A stretch of 64,000 nt of DNA, from NCBI GenBank assembly GCA_009746045.1, contig RPFO01000715.1:151010-215009 (forward strand). Reading direction: 5' to 3'. The stretch comes from Mesostigma viride (lineage: Eukaryota; Streptophyta; Mesostigmatophyceae; Mesostigmatales; Mesostigmataceae). The translations under genes were made by a program, and so were the position numbers. Positions 22,468 to 33,575 of the stretch are shown in pieces; position 1 is the stretch's first letter, and each line of letters begins with the position of its first letter. Below the pieces are notes generated by a model. That model had not been told where the DNA came from, searched no databases, and saw nothing but the letters and a program-made list of their open reading frames with translations.

Positions 22468-23174
22468 TGTAACGACTAAAAATGTTGTGTTTGCAACAGC
22501 CTCAGTTTCAACATTGATGTGAAAAGATCTTTATACCTGGGTTGGAGTCGCGACAGATAACTTCACGTCCAGAGAAGCAATGAAGATGGATCTTCAACAG
22601 TTAAGGGAATGAGTCCCCACCCTTGTTAGACACAACAGACAATGTTATATCCAAGTAGACTATCTGTTGAAGTTATAGTTGACTTTTAGCGAGGGTTGTT
22701 TGATTGATGAAACAAGGAAACCCTTGAATTACACCATAGCTTTAGCTTTCTTACACGCACACATGCTCAGCCGCCACAAACAGGATAAAAGTCATCGTGC
22801 ATGCAGAGTCGGCTCAGTCCTAACCCGGAAGGACCAATCAAAAGTGAGAATCACTCAAGATAAGATCTTAGCTCCCGAATCCTCAACACAACACAAAGCC
22901 AGCACATACGGAATCTCCATGACCTGGAACCAGATCCACCAGATACAACGGTATTAAAGAGAATCTATGACTGACTGAACAAAACCATGCAAAGTACCCT
23001 ACGTGGATCAGGCCACGACCAATGAGGGTAGAACAATAAATTCTGCAGATCTCAGCAGGCCCAATATCCATCAGACGTCGAAGCCTCGATCCTAACTTCC
23101 CAAATAATTGTCCTAAAGAACTCATAATAAGATCAACAGTAGGAAAACTTTGGATGTAACATTTGGTTGTTACA
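22468..23174 (-). repeat. 5' LTR of the gypsy element
   Basis: The complete 707-bp LTR has inverted ends TGTAAC...GTTACA. In sense (minus) it starts at 23,174 with TGTAACAACC and ends at 22,468, one base before the PBS. It matches the split 3' LTR at 1-2,331 apart from the 4-bp GATC near 23,087. Confidence 0.92.
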
Positions 23175-24020
23175 CCTGGTTGGCCAAGCCGCTGGGCCGG
23201 GGCCGGCCAGACCAAGGGCGGTGTCGACCTGGCTGGTGCGAGCAAGATATTGTCCTACATTAATGCTATCCTACGCTGCCTAATCTCGACCGAAATGCGA
23301 GGCATACCCTGATACAAAGACTCTAATGACCGGCTATGCTTGGAAAAACCTACATTCAGGACCTGTCGGAGCATCCTGTAAACCGTGCCGTCGAGTTTAG
23401 CCGCCAGTGTGTCCGTGAGTGTCCATGCATATGCCTCGCCGCCATGCGTAAGCACCGCGTGAGGACCAGGACCTTGAAGAGCAGATGCGCTTACGGTGCT
23501 CCGGCGCCCAGGCCCTTCGAGCAAGTAGGTGTTGAGCGAATTAACGGAGCCTGGCCCAGGCCAGGCCAATGCGGATGTTCACATCATCGGCGGTGTCGGG
23601 GAGCTGCTCCGTAACAGTTTGAAGCGATCACGGTACGGGACCTCCGTCCCGTCGAGCAGGCGCGGCAGAGGCGGGCGACTGGAGGCCCCAATCACCATCG
23701 CCTCAGTTTTGACACTAATCTCCAACCCCACCGCCCTCGCCTCCAAGCCCAGACAGTCCAGCCAGGTCTGAATGTGCTCGGGGCGCGCGATGAGCTTGGT
23801 GTCATCTGCATAAATCAGGTCCGGGCCAGGCGGTAGCCAGTGCCGCCCCTGGCGTGCTCGCGCTCGTTAAGAATGTCCAAGCCGGGCTCAAACCAGTAAA
23901 GCGTGCACGTGCCCGGCGCATGACGTGATCCACGATGTAATAATGAACAGATATGGGGGCAGGACACAACCTTGCCACACCACGTGGTGAAGGGGGAACA
24001 GAACACGTAGCTCAGGATCT
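23175..24020 (-). pseudogene. Decayed LINE reverse transcriptase fragment
   Basis: Reading the minus strand across frame breaks: a GCVLSP-like motif near 23,965, then LIYADDTKLIARPEHIQTWL (about 23,760-23,820), which is the catalytic FADD-type motif of LINE RTs. Then comes GLEISVKTEAMVIG near 23,710, and in another frame VLTHGGEAYAWTLTDTLAAK followed by YRMLRQVLNVGFSKHS, a typical thumb/C-terminal RT region (23,260-23,470). Frame changes and stops show that it is dead. It abuts the gypsy LTR at 23,174, so the gypsy element appears to have inserted into it. Confidence 0.8.
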
Positions 24021-24385
24021 CACTAGGAACTCAATTTCTGAGAAAATTCTCAAAAACCCTCAATTTTCTCACCCCTTTGAGAAAAAAGGTGAGAAAAGTG
24101 AGAAAAATCTCAATTTTTTTCCGCAAACGCTAGGCAACAAAATCTCACCAGGGTGAGATTTTGGTGAGAAAAAGGGGGTTTGGGTGAGATTTGGGTGAGA
24201 AAAAACCCTAAAGTGAGAAAAAAGGTGAGAATGGGTGAGAAAAAGTGAGAAAAAGTGAGAAAAAGTGAGAAAAAGTGAAAAAATTGAGAAGTTTCTCACC
24301 AACACGAGAAAAATCACTAACACGAGAAAAATCACAAGTCAACGTGGTGAGAAATTTCTCACCAAGAGTGTAACACGAGAAAAAT
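24021..24385. repeat. GTGAGAAAA-rich interspersed repeat with palindromic core
   Basis: Starts CACTAGGAACTC, contains dozens of GTGAGAAAA words and a central inverted repeat AATCTCACCAGGGTGAGATT near 24,140. A second copy lies inverted at 39,120-39,475 with the same starting motif and core. Confidence 0.75.
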
Positions 24386-24429
24386 CATGAGCTTTATTTC
24401 ATTAAGTCATTGATGTGAAAATAAACTCA

Positions 24430-24510
24430 GCACCACTAATTAATTAATTACATGATAAATTAAACTCGTGCTCCCGTTGGGTCACGGAGCACCGAAGTGC
24501 TTACTCTTCA
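24430..24510 (-). repeat. LINE-type 3' end with AT tail
   Basis: On the minus strand GCACTTCGGTGCTCCGTGAC, then CCAACGGGAGCACGAG, runs into an A/T tail with TAATTAATTAATTAG. It matches the tail of the LINE at 39,885. Confidence 0.65.
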
Positions 24511-24854
24511 ACCATCTGGACTGGAACCACCGAAACGGACTGAGTTTGGGTATCTTTGTGCGCCTGAGAGTAACTAGCCAAATAACATTTTCTGGCCCAC
24601 CCTTGGAACCAAGCATGCTTTTATATCAAATAATGTTTGGGAAATTTGGTTGGTCACATATCTATGCCCCATGCATGCTATAAATAGCACCCCCCCAGGG
24701 GGTACGGTGCACATGGGGTTGGAGACATATATAATGCATTATAGACCATTTACACAAATCAGGTGGCCCTGGCCTTTTAAAGGCAGTTTATTAGAATCAC
24801 AGGCATGCCATCAATGCATTCACAGCATGAAATGTCACAGAACTGCACATGCTA

Positions 24855-24924
24855 TCTAGCAAACAGCCCAAAATAGCTCAGACCGTTATAACGGTGCAAG
24901 CTATTTTGGGACGGTTGCTAGAAC
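24855..24924. other. Strong hairpin
   Basis: Arms CTAGCAAACAGCCCAAAATA and its near-complement ending TTGCTAG pair across about 70 bp, and the loop itself holds the perfect palindrome ACCGTTATAACGGT. It could be a tiny MITE or a cruciform-forming site. Confidence 0.6.
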
Positions 24925-26213
24925 TGCCGTATAGGTTTCCTATCCCAAAGTGGCACAAAACAACAACTAGATGGCCACAAAAGCAATGCCAACACCATGT
25001 CCAGCATATAAGACACAAGCTCATGCTATACAATAGGTGTAAGGCTCATATCAAGGCCTAAAGCGCGCGTACAAAGGGTGGCAAGGAGCTACATCACTAA
25101 CACACCCAATGAACGACAAAACACCTCTATGTTCTTGGAAACAATGAATAAAACAATAGGAATAAGTTGGTATAATGCTCCCATGCAAACAGGTTATGGG
25201 TATCTCCACGATTTTCACATGCAATGGATGCAAAACAAGAAGGTGGGCGTTGGCCAGCAAAACAAGAAGCCACGCCTAACACTGGTCAGAAAAGAACTTG
25301 TCTCGGGGTGCTTGACCAAGGAAAAGCATTGGGTAATCAACGTTACCATATTAGTGACCGATAACAATCGTTACCTCGCTATTTCCGTTGCAGCATCAGC
25401 TAACGGTGACCAAACATGGTCCAAAATCTGCTTGACCTGATGGTATTCCCCAACCATGACAAGCCGATGCGTAGAGGCAGCAAAACAACAAAAAGACAAT
25501 CACAACCCCTCGGTAATAACTCTGATATTAGCTTTAAACGATAATACAACTATATACGGCTAATAGAACACGCTTGGAGGCTAGAACGTACCAGGTCGGT
25601 ACAGCAGATTACCTTTCTTGCGCGAGCCAGCACGCCAGAGTAATGGACGTAGCCTCGAGCCTTTACTGGCTGCCAATGCTAATCAATCTTGTTGGGAACA
25701 ACGTACTAAATTGATCGATGCGCAGATGTCTGGGAAAATTCGGCCTAGCAACATGCAGCACTCGCACCATCACTGCCTGGCCGCTAACGTCATTTGCTGC
25801 GCCGACCAGCACCCCGAGACCCATCTACGTACCTCCGAACCTTCCATGGCTAGGGATATTCAATTTTTAGGATCTAAGAATCATGCCTACAAAATTTGAG
25901 TCCAATACGTCAAGCCATTCTCTCGTACCAGTCAGTTCTTTGCACCGCCATAGCCGTGCGCGTCAATATTTTTCCTGCACGTCGGTCCCGTTGGACCATG
26001 GTACCCCCCTAACTTTGCTCAAGCATATCTCCCTGGCCAGGTGTCCAAAGTACGGTCTGAAGTGCTCTACGGAAAGCTGACGTCTAGATCTTTCGATCCC
26101 CCCAGGTTTGACCGTTAAATTATTATTGGCGCGGCGCCTGGTAGGCGCACAAACTCAGTCCGTTAGAGTGGTAGGACTTCAACTGGTACCACGAAAACGG
26201 CGCGAGAACGGTT
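24925..26213. other. No gene recognised
   Basis: Only short ORFs without domains. A degenerate tRNA-like stretch at about 26,140-26,200 was considered and not accepted. Confidence 0.6.
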
Positions 26214-26612
26214 TAAGAGTTAATCCCTGTGTGTGCACAACAGGAAGGGCACAGACCCCCTTTCTCCTTCATGCCAAAGGCATGTCGCAGCTGCTATTGG
26301 ACCCGATAAACGATCCGGCAATCTGTGGGTGCAATAAGACCCATGTGAGCATATCATAACGGGTGCATGGGCAAGTAATCTGAGCATAGCCATGACGTAG
26401 CAAGGACTAAGCTAAGGCTATGGCTGGTTGTGTACCGTGTGTTAGCGGTGCACGTGACTAGGTATAGTGGCTCAGCTAGGCAAACATTCTAGGCATGGCT
26501 GCCATGGCGGCAGAGACTACCAATGATTACAAGCTAGGGCTATTCTAGCCCGCAGGGGGCGTCCACATCTTGTGGTTGATCATCAGGTCCCCGCCCCTCC
26601 AGTACACCTTGG
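26214..26612 (-). pseudogene. Truncated copy of the LINE ORF1 end and 3' region
   Basis: The segment matches 39,955-40,375: first the 3' untranslated part (TTAATCCCTGTGTGTGCAC), then the end of ORF1 with WRGGDLM-type codons near 26,590. Homology stops after GTACACCTTGGG. Small indels separate the copies. It lacks the (TTAA)n tail. Confidence 0.75.
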
Positions 26613-26712
26613 GACGTCAGGATTGTTGATTCCCAGCACGTTGAACGCGTTGTGTCAGCACAGCGATCCCCCCTGCATCCAAACAAAGGCACACCGATAA
26701 CCAAGAAAAGAG

Positions 26713-27672
26713 TATGCAAATGTGTAGCCTTGTTCATTGAAATTATGGCTGGCTTACGCAAACTGAGAGCGACTGTAAGATGACCTATACAGTGGGGCCG
26801 GAAACAGCTTGCTTGATCAGGGCGTGTTTTTCGAGCTTCACTGGCCGGGAGTGTCTAGTGGTGAGAACCATTGCTGCGATCGCTTTCCCACCATTTACGA
26901 GGAAATACCCGCAAATGAAAAACCACTGAAACGGTCTAGCTTGATTCAGTCATTACATTAGCCACATGCCATCATGCATGTTTCCAAACGTCCAAGAACT
27001 GCACTCGGTGCAAATGCAAAAATCCGGAGGACACGACCTCATTGCTTCATATTTGTATGCAGAAGAATAAAAAAGTAACATGCATTAAGGGCCCGCCTGC
27101 ATAAAGGGCCTGAATTCTGATGCGGGCCCAACGGCAGCACCGCCATAGCAGATAAGGGCCCGCAGTCTGATGCGGGCCCCACGGCACCACCGCCATAGCA
27201 GAGCTCGAAGGTCGTGGTGCGCGTGAAACGTACGTATGCCCTTTGTCGGTAGGTGCCGTTGGGGTCAAATTGGGTGCCGCCAAAATCGGGCCGACGCGTC
27301 AATAGACTGAGGCCGTCGATGAGTGCCATCATGCGGCTTGAGTCACTTCTGTTGGAGAACTTCAGGTAAGTTAACTTAATGCAAACCACTGGTCGCCCGC
27401 GTCGGGAACCGGCCCAACGGCTCTCCCGCAACAGAAAATTACGCGGCATACTGCATAAGTCGTCGGATTGTTACATTTCGACGGTCAAGATTTCATGATG
27501 AGGTTTGCGTTCAATTTGCCGCAGTTTGCCGCCCAGAGAAAGTAGTCGTTGGACTCGTTGCCCACGATGAAACACAATCAAGCAAGCTGTTTCCGGCCCC
27601 ATCGTCTAGGTCATGTAGTCGCTCTTCACGTCAGCCAGCCATAATTTCAATGCACAAGGCTACACATTTCCA
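26713..27672. mobile_element. ~1-kb element with ~100-bp inverted termini
   Basis: 26,713-26,818 is an imperfect inverted repeat of 27,578-27,672; shared words include AAATGTGTAGCCTTGT, GAAATTATGGCTGGCT and GGGGCCGGAAACAGCTTGCT. No clear TSD is seen. The interior holds a 136-codon minus ORF (27,039-27,449) and a twofold ~48-bp direct repeat (27,108-27,203). Confidence 0.65.
27039..27449 (-). CDS. Hypothetical ORF inside the inverted-repeat element
   Basis: The 136-codon frame has a basic N-terminal half (ESRWAGSRRGRPVVC) and a middle with FSNRSDSSRMMALIDGLSLL. The C-terminal third is encoded by a tandem duplication (GPASDCGPLSAMAVLPLGP). No family is recognised and no transposase motif is seen; it may be fortuitous. 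Confidence 0.25.
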   Translation of the reverse strand: MPRNFLLRESRWAGSRRGRPVVCIKLTYLKFSNRSDSSRMMALIDGLSLLTRRPDFGGTQFDPNGTYRQRAYVRFTRTTTFELCYGGGAVGPASDCGPLSAMAVLPLGPHQNSGPLCRRALNACYFFILLHTNMKQ

Positions 27673-27803
27673 TCTCCATTCATATTCATAATCCTGCACG
27701 ACTCGAAAACGCGGACAAGATAACGGCAGGCTCGAGCTACCATGGTCCGGATTCTCCCGATTTCTGGCCTGCGCTGGTTGTCTCCTTGATATTGGCAACT
27801 CTC

Positions 27804-28258
27804 AGTTAGATGAGATGCTTAGGCTGACACACGGATTTCCGGCCTGCGCGCCGCGTATTGCCTACCGCGGCTGAGCGGGACACCTCAGTACAGTACGGCA
27901 GGGTGTACGGTACTGAGGTGTCATGTGGACCGATGTGCGGTTAGTGCCAGACTGTTCCTAGGTGCTAGCTCGACCCGCCAGGTCCGGTGTAGCCGGGCCT
28001 GACGGGCCGAGTCTTAGCTGGATGCTAGTGACGTGGTCGCATGGCATTGCAGTGTACACTTGTCCACTGGTCGTGTGCTGCAGGTAGCACCGCCATAGGC
28101 ATATAGGCGTAGCACTGGGGAGTGCCACAGCACCCGAGTCTGCCCAGTTCCATTCTGAGCCCTCAGCTTTCATCTCTCTCTCATTGTATTATTGTAATAC
28201 AATCATCATTCGCTCTCAGCTTTCGCAGTTGTTCGTCGTCCCTAGTCTCCATCCAACT
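27804..28258 (+). repeat. 5' LTR of the copia-like element
   Basis: The 455-bp LTR is bounded by AGTTAGATG and CATCCAACT, a near-perfect inverted pair that is not the usual TG...CA. It contains a hairpin at about 27,880-27,920 (CACCTCAGTAC / GTACTGAGGTG) and a CATATAGG box near 28,098 that could serve as a TATA element. Matches 37,554-38,008. Confidence 0.93.
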
Positions 28259-28276
28259 TGGACTGAAAAGTTCGAT
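28259..28276 (+). promoter_or_regulatory. Primer binding site of the copia-like element
   Basis: TGGACTGAAAAGTTCG begins directly after the LTR. TGG is the complement of a tRNA CCA end; I cannot name the tRNA. Confidence 0.65.
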
Positions 28277-28301
28277 ATTTTTTTTAAGCAAAAAAAAAGA
28301 T

Positions 28302-30976
28302 ATGGCTTCCAACAACGGCAACAACGGCAACAACAACAAGGGGAAGGCGCCTGCCAGGCGCACCTCACCCCGCCTTTCGCCGGAGGGCACGCCCTCCACC
28401 ACCGATGCGAGGGTGACGCCCAACGTCCCTTCCGCACGGTGGTCGCTGACCAACCCAGGCGTCGGGGCCCGCAGGTGGGGCCCGGCGCCCGGGGGATGGC
28501 GAGCGGGCGGCCGTTTGCCACTGGCGGTTTGTCCGCCATGGCACCTGGGGGGCAGGTCCCCCGGGCACGACGTTCCCCCGTCGCAGGTGACGGGGGTCGT
28601 GAGCGGAGTGATTCCTCCGAGGAGGATGGCGAGGTGCCGCCTGCGAGGCCTCGGCCTTCGCTTGAGCTTTCGTCGCAGACACCTGCGACGTCTGGCAACC
28701 TTTCCGTGGGCCGACAGATGGCCACCATGGACATTGACCGGTATGGGGAACATGTTCCGCCCCCGGTCATGTTCGGGCGCCCACCCCATTTTCTCCCCCT
28801 TGGGGAGGACGACATCCCGGCGTTCATTGCGGTGAACGGCCGGATCTTGCTCGATCGTTTTCAGTTGCTTCCAGATGAGCAGATACACGCGATAGAGGTT
28901 CATCGGGTGCACTCGCTGATCGAGGGGCGTCTTAGGATGCAGCTCCCACTGGTTCAGGTGGCGGTTTGGCTGTACTGTTTCGCCAATCGGCCGCGGCACA
29001 ACCCCGGCACTGTTGATCAGTGGGCGTCCAGGCAGCGCCAGAGAGAGGCGCTGCGCGTGGTCTCCAGACCAGAGATCGCGCTGACTCCGTTGCCAGCGTG
29101 GCCCCAAGTCACGCCAGTTGGCTGGGGCCCGGATAGGCGTGAGGCGGCTGCGATGCCGCCTGCGACGGGGCGCGGGGCGGCAGACGCCCCCAACACGCCC
29201 ATGGGTGGTGAAGCCACCCAGGACCCTCTGGCAGGTCAGAGGGTCCAACCTCAGCCGCAGGCTCCCCCGCCCGCGTGGGGGGCCAGGTGGCTGAGGAGGC
29301 CACCGGGGTCGCAGGGACCCCGGCGGCGACACAAGCGCCCGGGGTCGCAGGGACCCCGGCAGCGACGCCGGCGCCTCCGGCGCTGGCGGGGGATGCAGCC
29401 CCCATGGAGGGTGTCACGGGCACCTCCAGCGGCTCTGGGGGGCAGGCCCCCTCTAGTCGCACAAGGACAAGTCCCTGGCAGGGCCGGAGGGGCCCCAGGG
29501 TCCCACCGCAGCTGGGCAGCAACCAGCACTGCTGGAGGGCGACCTGCAAGGTCGCGACTTCATCACCCTGGTGATGAGGCCGTGTGGCGTGCCATACAGA
29601 CAGCCACAGCCTCCTTCCGTGGGCTGGCCGACAGGAGCCAGCAGATGCATGTCGCGGAGGCGGGCAGCCTGGTGTGTGCAATCATCACGCACATCCTGGG
29701 CCTGCCCAACCTCCAAGAGGGCACACGCAGGGTGTGCGACGACCTGCTGCCTGCCCTGCAGGCTCTCCTCTCAGGGAGGAGGGTGCAGGGCAGCAGGGTG
29801 CGTCTGGTGCGTTTGCTGGAGCTCCTACACAACGCCATCCTGAGAGGGGCGGGTAGGTGGCTAACTCTGCCTACCTGGTTGCATCACAATCTTACTAACC
29901 CTACTGACGATGACGTGTCCCTCTCTCCCACCTTCCATGATTGGGAGGAGGCCCGCAGCAGGAGGCGGGAAGTGACACACACTCACACCCCCAACCAGCC
30001 CACCCCTATGTTGTCTAACCCTCCTACACAGCCCATGTTTGCCCATCCTGCTCAGCTCACTCAAGTAGCACTTCCCTCTCAGCAGGTCTCTCCTGTGAAT
30101 GCTGCAGCAGCAACACCATCTTCTCCCTCTCCCCCTGCATCCCCCTCTAGGTTGCCCACTTACAATGAAAACCGTCCTGTGGATAGGATTAATGTCAGGG
30201 GGCTGCCTGAGGGGTATACTAGGGAGCAGGGGAATCATGCACTTCTCTCTCTGCAGCTGGCTAGGGAGGAACTGAATGTCAAGAATTGGTTTGGATCTCT
30301 CATGCAGGGGGATTTTTACCATCAGTCCTCTTCTCAGATTCAGAATCTCATTCTTGTCTTCCAGCGTAGGTATCCCAAGTGGCAGGACACGCAGGCTAGG
30401 GCAGTTTGGGAGGCTTTCATGAAGGAGCTAACTGACCTCCTCTCCACCCCCTCATCTGTGGACATCTATGGGGCATTCAGGTGGGTAGAGGAATACAGGG
30501 TCACATCAGTGGACTATGTGGCTGAGACAAAGAAATATGAGCTAGCCATCAAAGCACGTCCTGATGTCCAGCAGCTAGATCACAAGTTCTTGCTGCGTTC
30601 CTTCCTTGAGAAACTCAAACTTGACAAAAACACCTACGCCATGCTTGCAACAGGAATGGCAAAGTACTGGGAGGACATGAAGGAGGCATTGGATTATATC
30701 AAGCTGGCCTTGGCTCCCCTTAGCCAGGGGGCCATGGGCACCTCTGTAAAGAGGGTCAGGGGGGAAGAGAGGGAGGAGGAGGATAGGGAGAGGGAAGACA
30801 GGAGCAAGAGACCTGTCACTATGGCAGAAGTCAAGTCCCTGCTGGGACAAATGTTTAAGGGCAAGGGCAAGGGCAAGGGCAAGGGCAAGGGCAAGGGCAG
30901 GGGCTGGGGCAAGGGCAAGGGTAAGGGGCAGTCTCCCTCCAAGGGGGGCAGCTCCAGCAACAACAACAACAACAGT

Positions 30977-31021
<45 letters not shown>

Positions 31022-32410
31022 AACAACAACAACAACAAGAAGCAGGACAAGGAGGACAAGTCTTCTCAGCGGTGCACCCGCTGTGGCATGAAGTACCACC
31101 TGCGGCCCACCTGCCGCAAGAACGTGGACGAGCTGGGGCATTTGGACGTCCTGTGCCACAAGTGCCACGGGCCGCCCCACGGTGACCCCAAGGACTGCAA
31201 GCGGCCTCCTTACGGCAAGAAGTGTGAGTCTCCCTCTCATGCTGGCTTGAGTGTGCCTGCTTCACCTTCTTCTTCTGCATGCCCCACTGTCAGAGCAGTG
31301 AGCAGTTCTGGAAAGGTGCTACAGCTGGTTTCAGAAGATTATGTCTCTAAACCAACCTTCACATCTATGGTTCCCAAGGTGTGCAGAGTGTCCCCAGCAG
31401 AGGATGCTCAGATCAGTTTTCAGGAGCTTGCTTTGCAGTTGCATTTCCTTTATGGGCATGAAGTGAGTGCAGAGGTGGTGGCAGCAGCAATAGGGGGGGC
31501 AGCACTCAGACGTGCATGCCAGGTGGTCAGATCCCACTGCCAGCATTGTCAGTTCAATGCACCCAAACCCCCTAAGTGGCATGTAGCTACCCCACCTAAG
31601 AGCAAGGGCAGGGTGGTAGGAGATGTCTTTCATATCAAAGGACAATCTTACTTGGCACTTAAAGATGCATGGTCAAGGTACACAACCATTGAACCATTAC
31701 CTGGAATGGACAAGACACAGTTGCTCAGGGCTCTCTTGATTGCTCAGGCCAGGTACTACCCTGTGGAGGCATTGTTACTGGATCAGCAGTTCACATGTCT
31801 TGCCAATGAACCAGGGTGTGAGGCTATTGATCTGGCTGGGCTAGAAGATCATGAGAGGCAAGGCATTATTGAAAGGGCCATCAGGTCCATTAAAACCCTT
31901 GTAGCCAAAGAAGATGGCAATCTGCTGGCTGACAGTGGGTCCTATGCTGACAGAGCTCTGTGGTCCACCAGGTTGTGCCAAGTCCTCAACAGGAGGCCAC
32001 TCATGAAAACCCCACAAGGGGTGGTCATTACACCAGATGGATTGCATGCAGGCATTTATCCACCTGAGGTACTAGCCCTCTACAACGCACAGCGAGCACA
32101 GACAGCTAGCAGGTTAGCTGTCAAGGATGCAAAGCATCCACGTCCCACCTTCAGAGAAGGGGATCAGGTCCTATTCTACAAGGAGTCGGGACTAGGCAAG
32201 GTGGGTACCTGGCATGGGCCAGCCACCATCCTAAAGTTTAACACCACTGGCAGGACAGTGTTAGTTAAACACAATGACACGGGAAATTCACAGGTGTTCA
32301 CCTCACAGGATGAAATTGTATTTTCCAACTGTGTCAGACGTGGCAGAGGAGGAAGAGCTGTTGGCCGACAGCCCTGTACAGTTGCCTGGCATCCCAGCGT
32401 TGCCCAGTGA
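28302..32410 (+). CDS. Copia-like Gag plus integrase
   Basis: One long frame (open from 28,184) covers Gag and integrase. The best ATG, 28,302 (MASNNGNNG), is in another frame that is open to 28,835, so a frame change probably lies near 28,490; Arg-rich text at 29,270-29,560 also looks out of frame. Gag continues with NWFGSLMQGDFYHQS, a (GK)n run, an Asn run encoded by AAC repeats (30,957-31,037), and zinc knuckles CTRCGMKYHLRPTC and CHKCHGPPHGDPKDC. Integrase follows: HHCC (HFLYGHEV ... CQHC), first Asp in VVGDVFHI, second in LLLDQQFTC, Glu in GIIERAIRSIKT. The Asp-Glu gap is about 29 residues, shorter than usual. An SH3-like C-terminal region (GTWHGPATILKFNTTGRT) ends the domain. No protease motif lies between Gag and IN. 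Confidence 0.85.
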
Positions 32411-32909
32411 GTGGTTGTTTGGAACACCCACTGGTGAGTGTGAGAGCCACACCCACTGTGACACCCAGGTCACCCTTGATGATTGCAGGCAGTCACTGCA
32501 GGATTGGCCCCCTGCAGCAGAGGGTCACATTGGCAAAACAGGTGATCAGCAACCTATCACCTCTACAAGTGTGAACATAGCTCAGCCACTAGCTGCACCT
32601 TCCAAACGCAGCCTAGCAGACGCTGTTCGCATTTTACAAGCAGCTCATAGAGCCAAAGCTCAAACTGCTGCAGGATCAGCTAAGGTGGGGAAGGTTGGGC
32701 AGAATGACAATAGCCCATTTATGGTTGCAGTGGACACACAAGCCCAGGTCAGCATTATCAGTGCCCTGGCTGTGCCCCATTTGCCTTTGGAACCTTCACC
32801 CTGGCACCATGTGGCTGATTTCTCAGGGCAGTCATCCCTCAAGGTACTAGGTCAGGTCATGTTGACTATACTCGGTATCCCCACCCTTTTCAGGTATTGG
32901 AAGGTATAA
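32274..32909 (+). CDS. Aspartic protease located after integrase
   Basis: The frame starts inside the integrase ORF (about 32,330 is the likely switch) with an acidic linker (SDVAEEEELLADSPVQ). It reaches a retropepsin-like core: FMVAVDTQAQVSIISALAVP, then VADFSGQSSLKVLGQVML. The closing strand LLGDPFLCYPG is in the next frame from about 32,893, so a second shift splits the protease. The catalytic motif is DTQA where DTG/DSG is expected; Gly to Gln at this position may impair activity or mark divergence. The protease would mature Gag-Pol in the particle. Confidence 0.78.
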   Translation: MTREIHRCSPHRMKLYFPTVSDVAEEEELLADSPVQLPGIPALPSEWLFGTPTGECESHTHCDTQVTLDDCRQSLQDWPPAAEGHIGKTGDQQPITSTSVNIAQPLAAPSKRSLADAVRILQAAHRAKAQTAAGSAKVGKVGQNDNSPFMVAVDTQAQVSIISALAVPHLPLEPSPWHHVADFSGQSSLKVLGQVMLTILGIPTLFRYWKV

Positions 32910-33571
32910 AGGGAATGCTTTGTTGGGGGATCCTTTTCTCTGTTACCCTGGTGTCCTCATATCCAGTGATAGACTATCCATCCAGGACATGGGTGGTGTT
33001 GATCTGAATCATTTCAAAATTTCTCTTGAAAAACTTCTTAACACCAACATTGCTTCTGTAAAATTTGCTACACCCAAGTATGCCCCAGGGCAAGAACCCT
33101 GTGTGGCAGACCTGGTTCACAACCAAAAACTTCATCCCAACTCATTTGGATTGGGCAAGCATGATGTGGCTAAAATGTCTCCTCTTTCTTATGAACAGAT
33201 AGAGCAAGACTGTCGCACACACATAGGATTCCTAAAATGGGTGGAGGCCTTTAACAAGGCCAGGGAAGAATGGGTAGTGCCAGATCCTCTTAGTCCTTCT
33301 CATACTCCCCCTGTCACACCTATTGACAAAAAGCCTGCAGGGTGCAAGCACTTGCGCCTGAAGTTTGTGTGTAAACATAAGCCAGCAGCAGATGGGTCAG
33401 TCATCTTTCATGCTAGACCTTGTGTGACAGAGTTCAAGGGCACCACTGATCTGACAGAGGCAGAGTTGTACACGCCAGGCATTCAGCAAACATCCCTAAA
33501 AATCTTGCTGTCTGTCTTTGTGGGTCATCTCAATGATGGGGATGACTACTATATCTGTAAGGCTACAGACA
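32893..33571 (+). CDS. Protease end and N-terminal reverse transcriptase of the copia-like element
   Basis: The frame enters at LLGDPFLCYPGVLISSD, the protease end. It continues through a linker to the RT fingers region (WVEAFNKAREEWVVPD; CKHLRLKFVCKHKPAADG; FHARPCVTEFKGTTDL). It ends with YYICKATDI at the TTAA target 33,572-33,575, in the middle of RT motif A. The frame continues in phase at 35,279 when the nested element is removed with one TTAA. Confidence 0.85.
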
Positions 33572-33575
33572 TTAA

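Noticed and set aside
26135-26215. tRNA-like D-arm and anticodon region (CTCAGTCCGTTAGAG)
   Set aside because: No T-arm consensus or acceptor pairing follows at the right distance.
27958-28173. 71-codon antisense ORF in both copia LTRs (also 37,708-37,923)
   Set aside because: Conserved only through LTR identity and antisense to the element.
28181-29332. 383-codon minus-strand ORF opposite copia Gag
   Set aside because: Shadow of the GC-rich Gag coding region; no domain.
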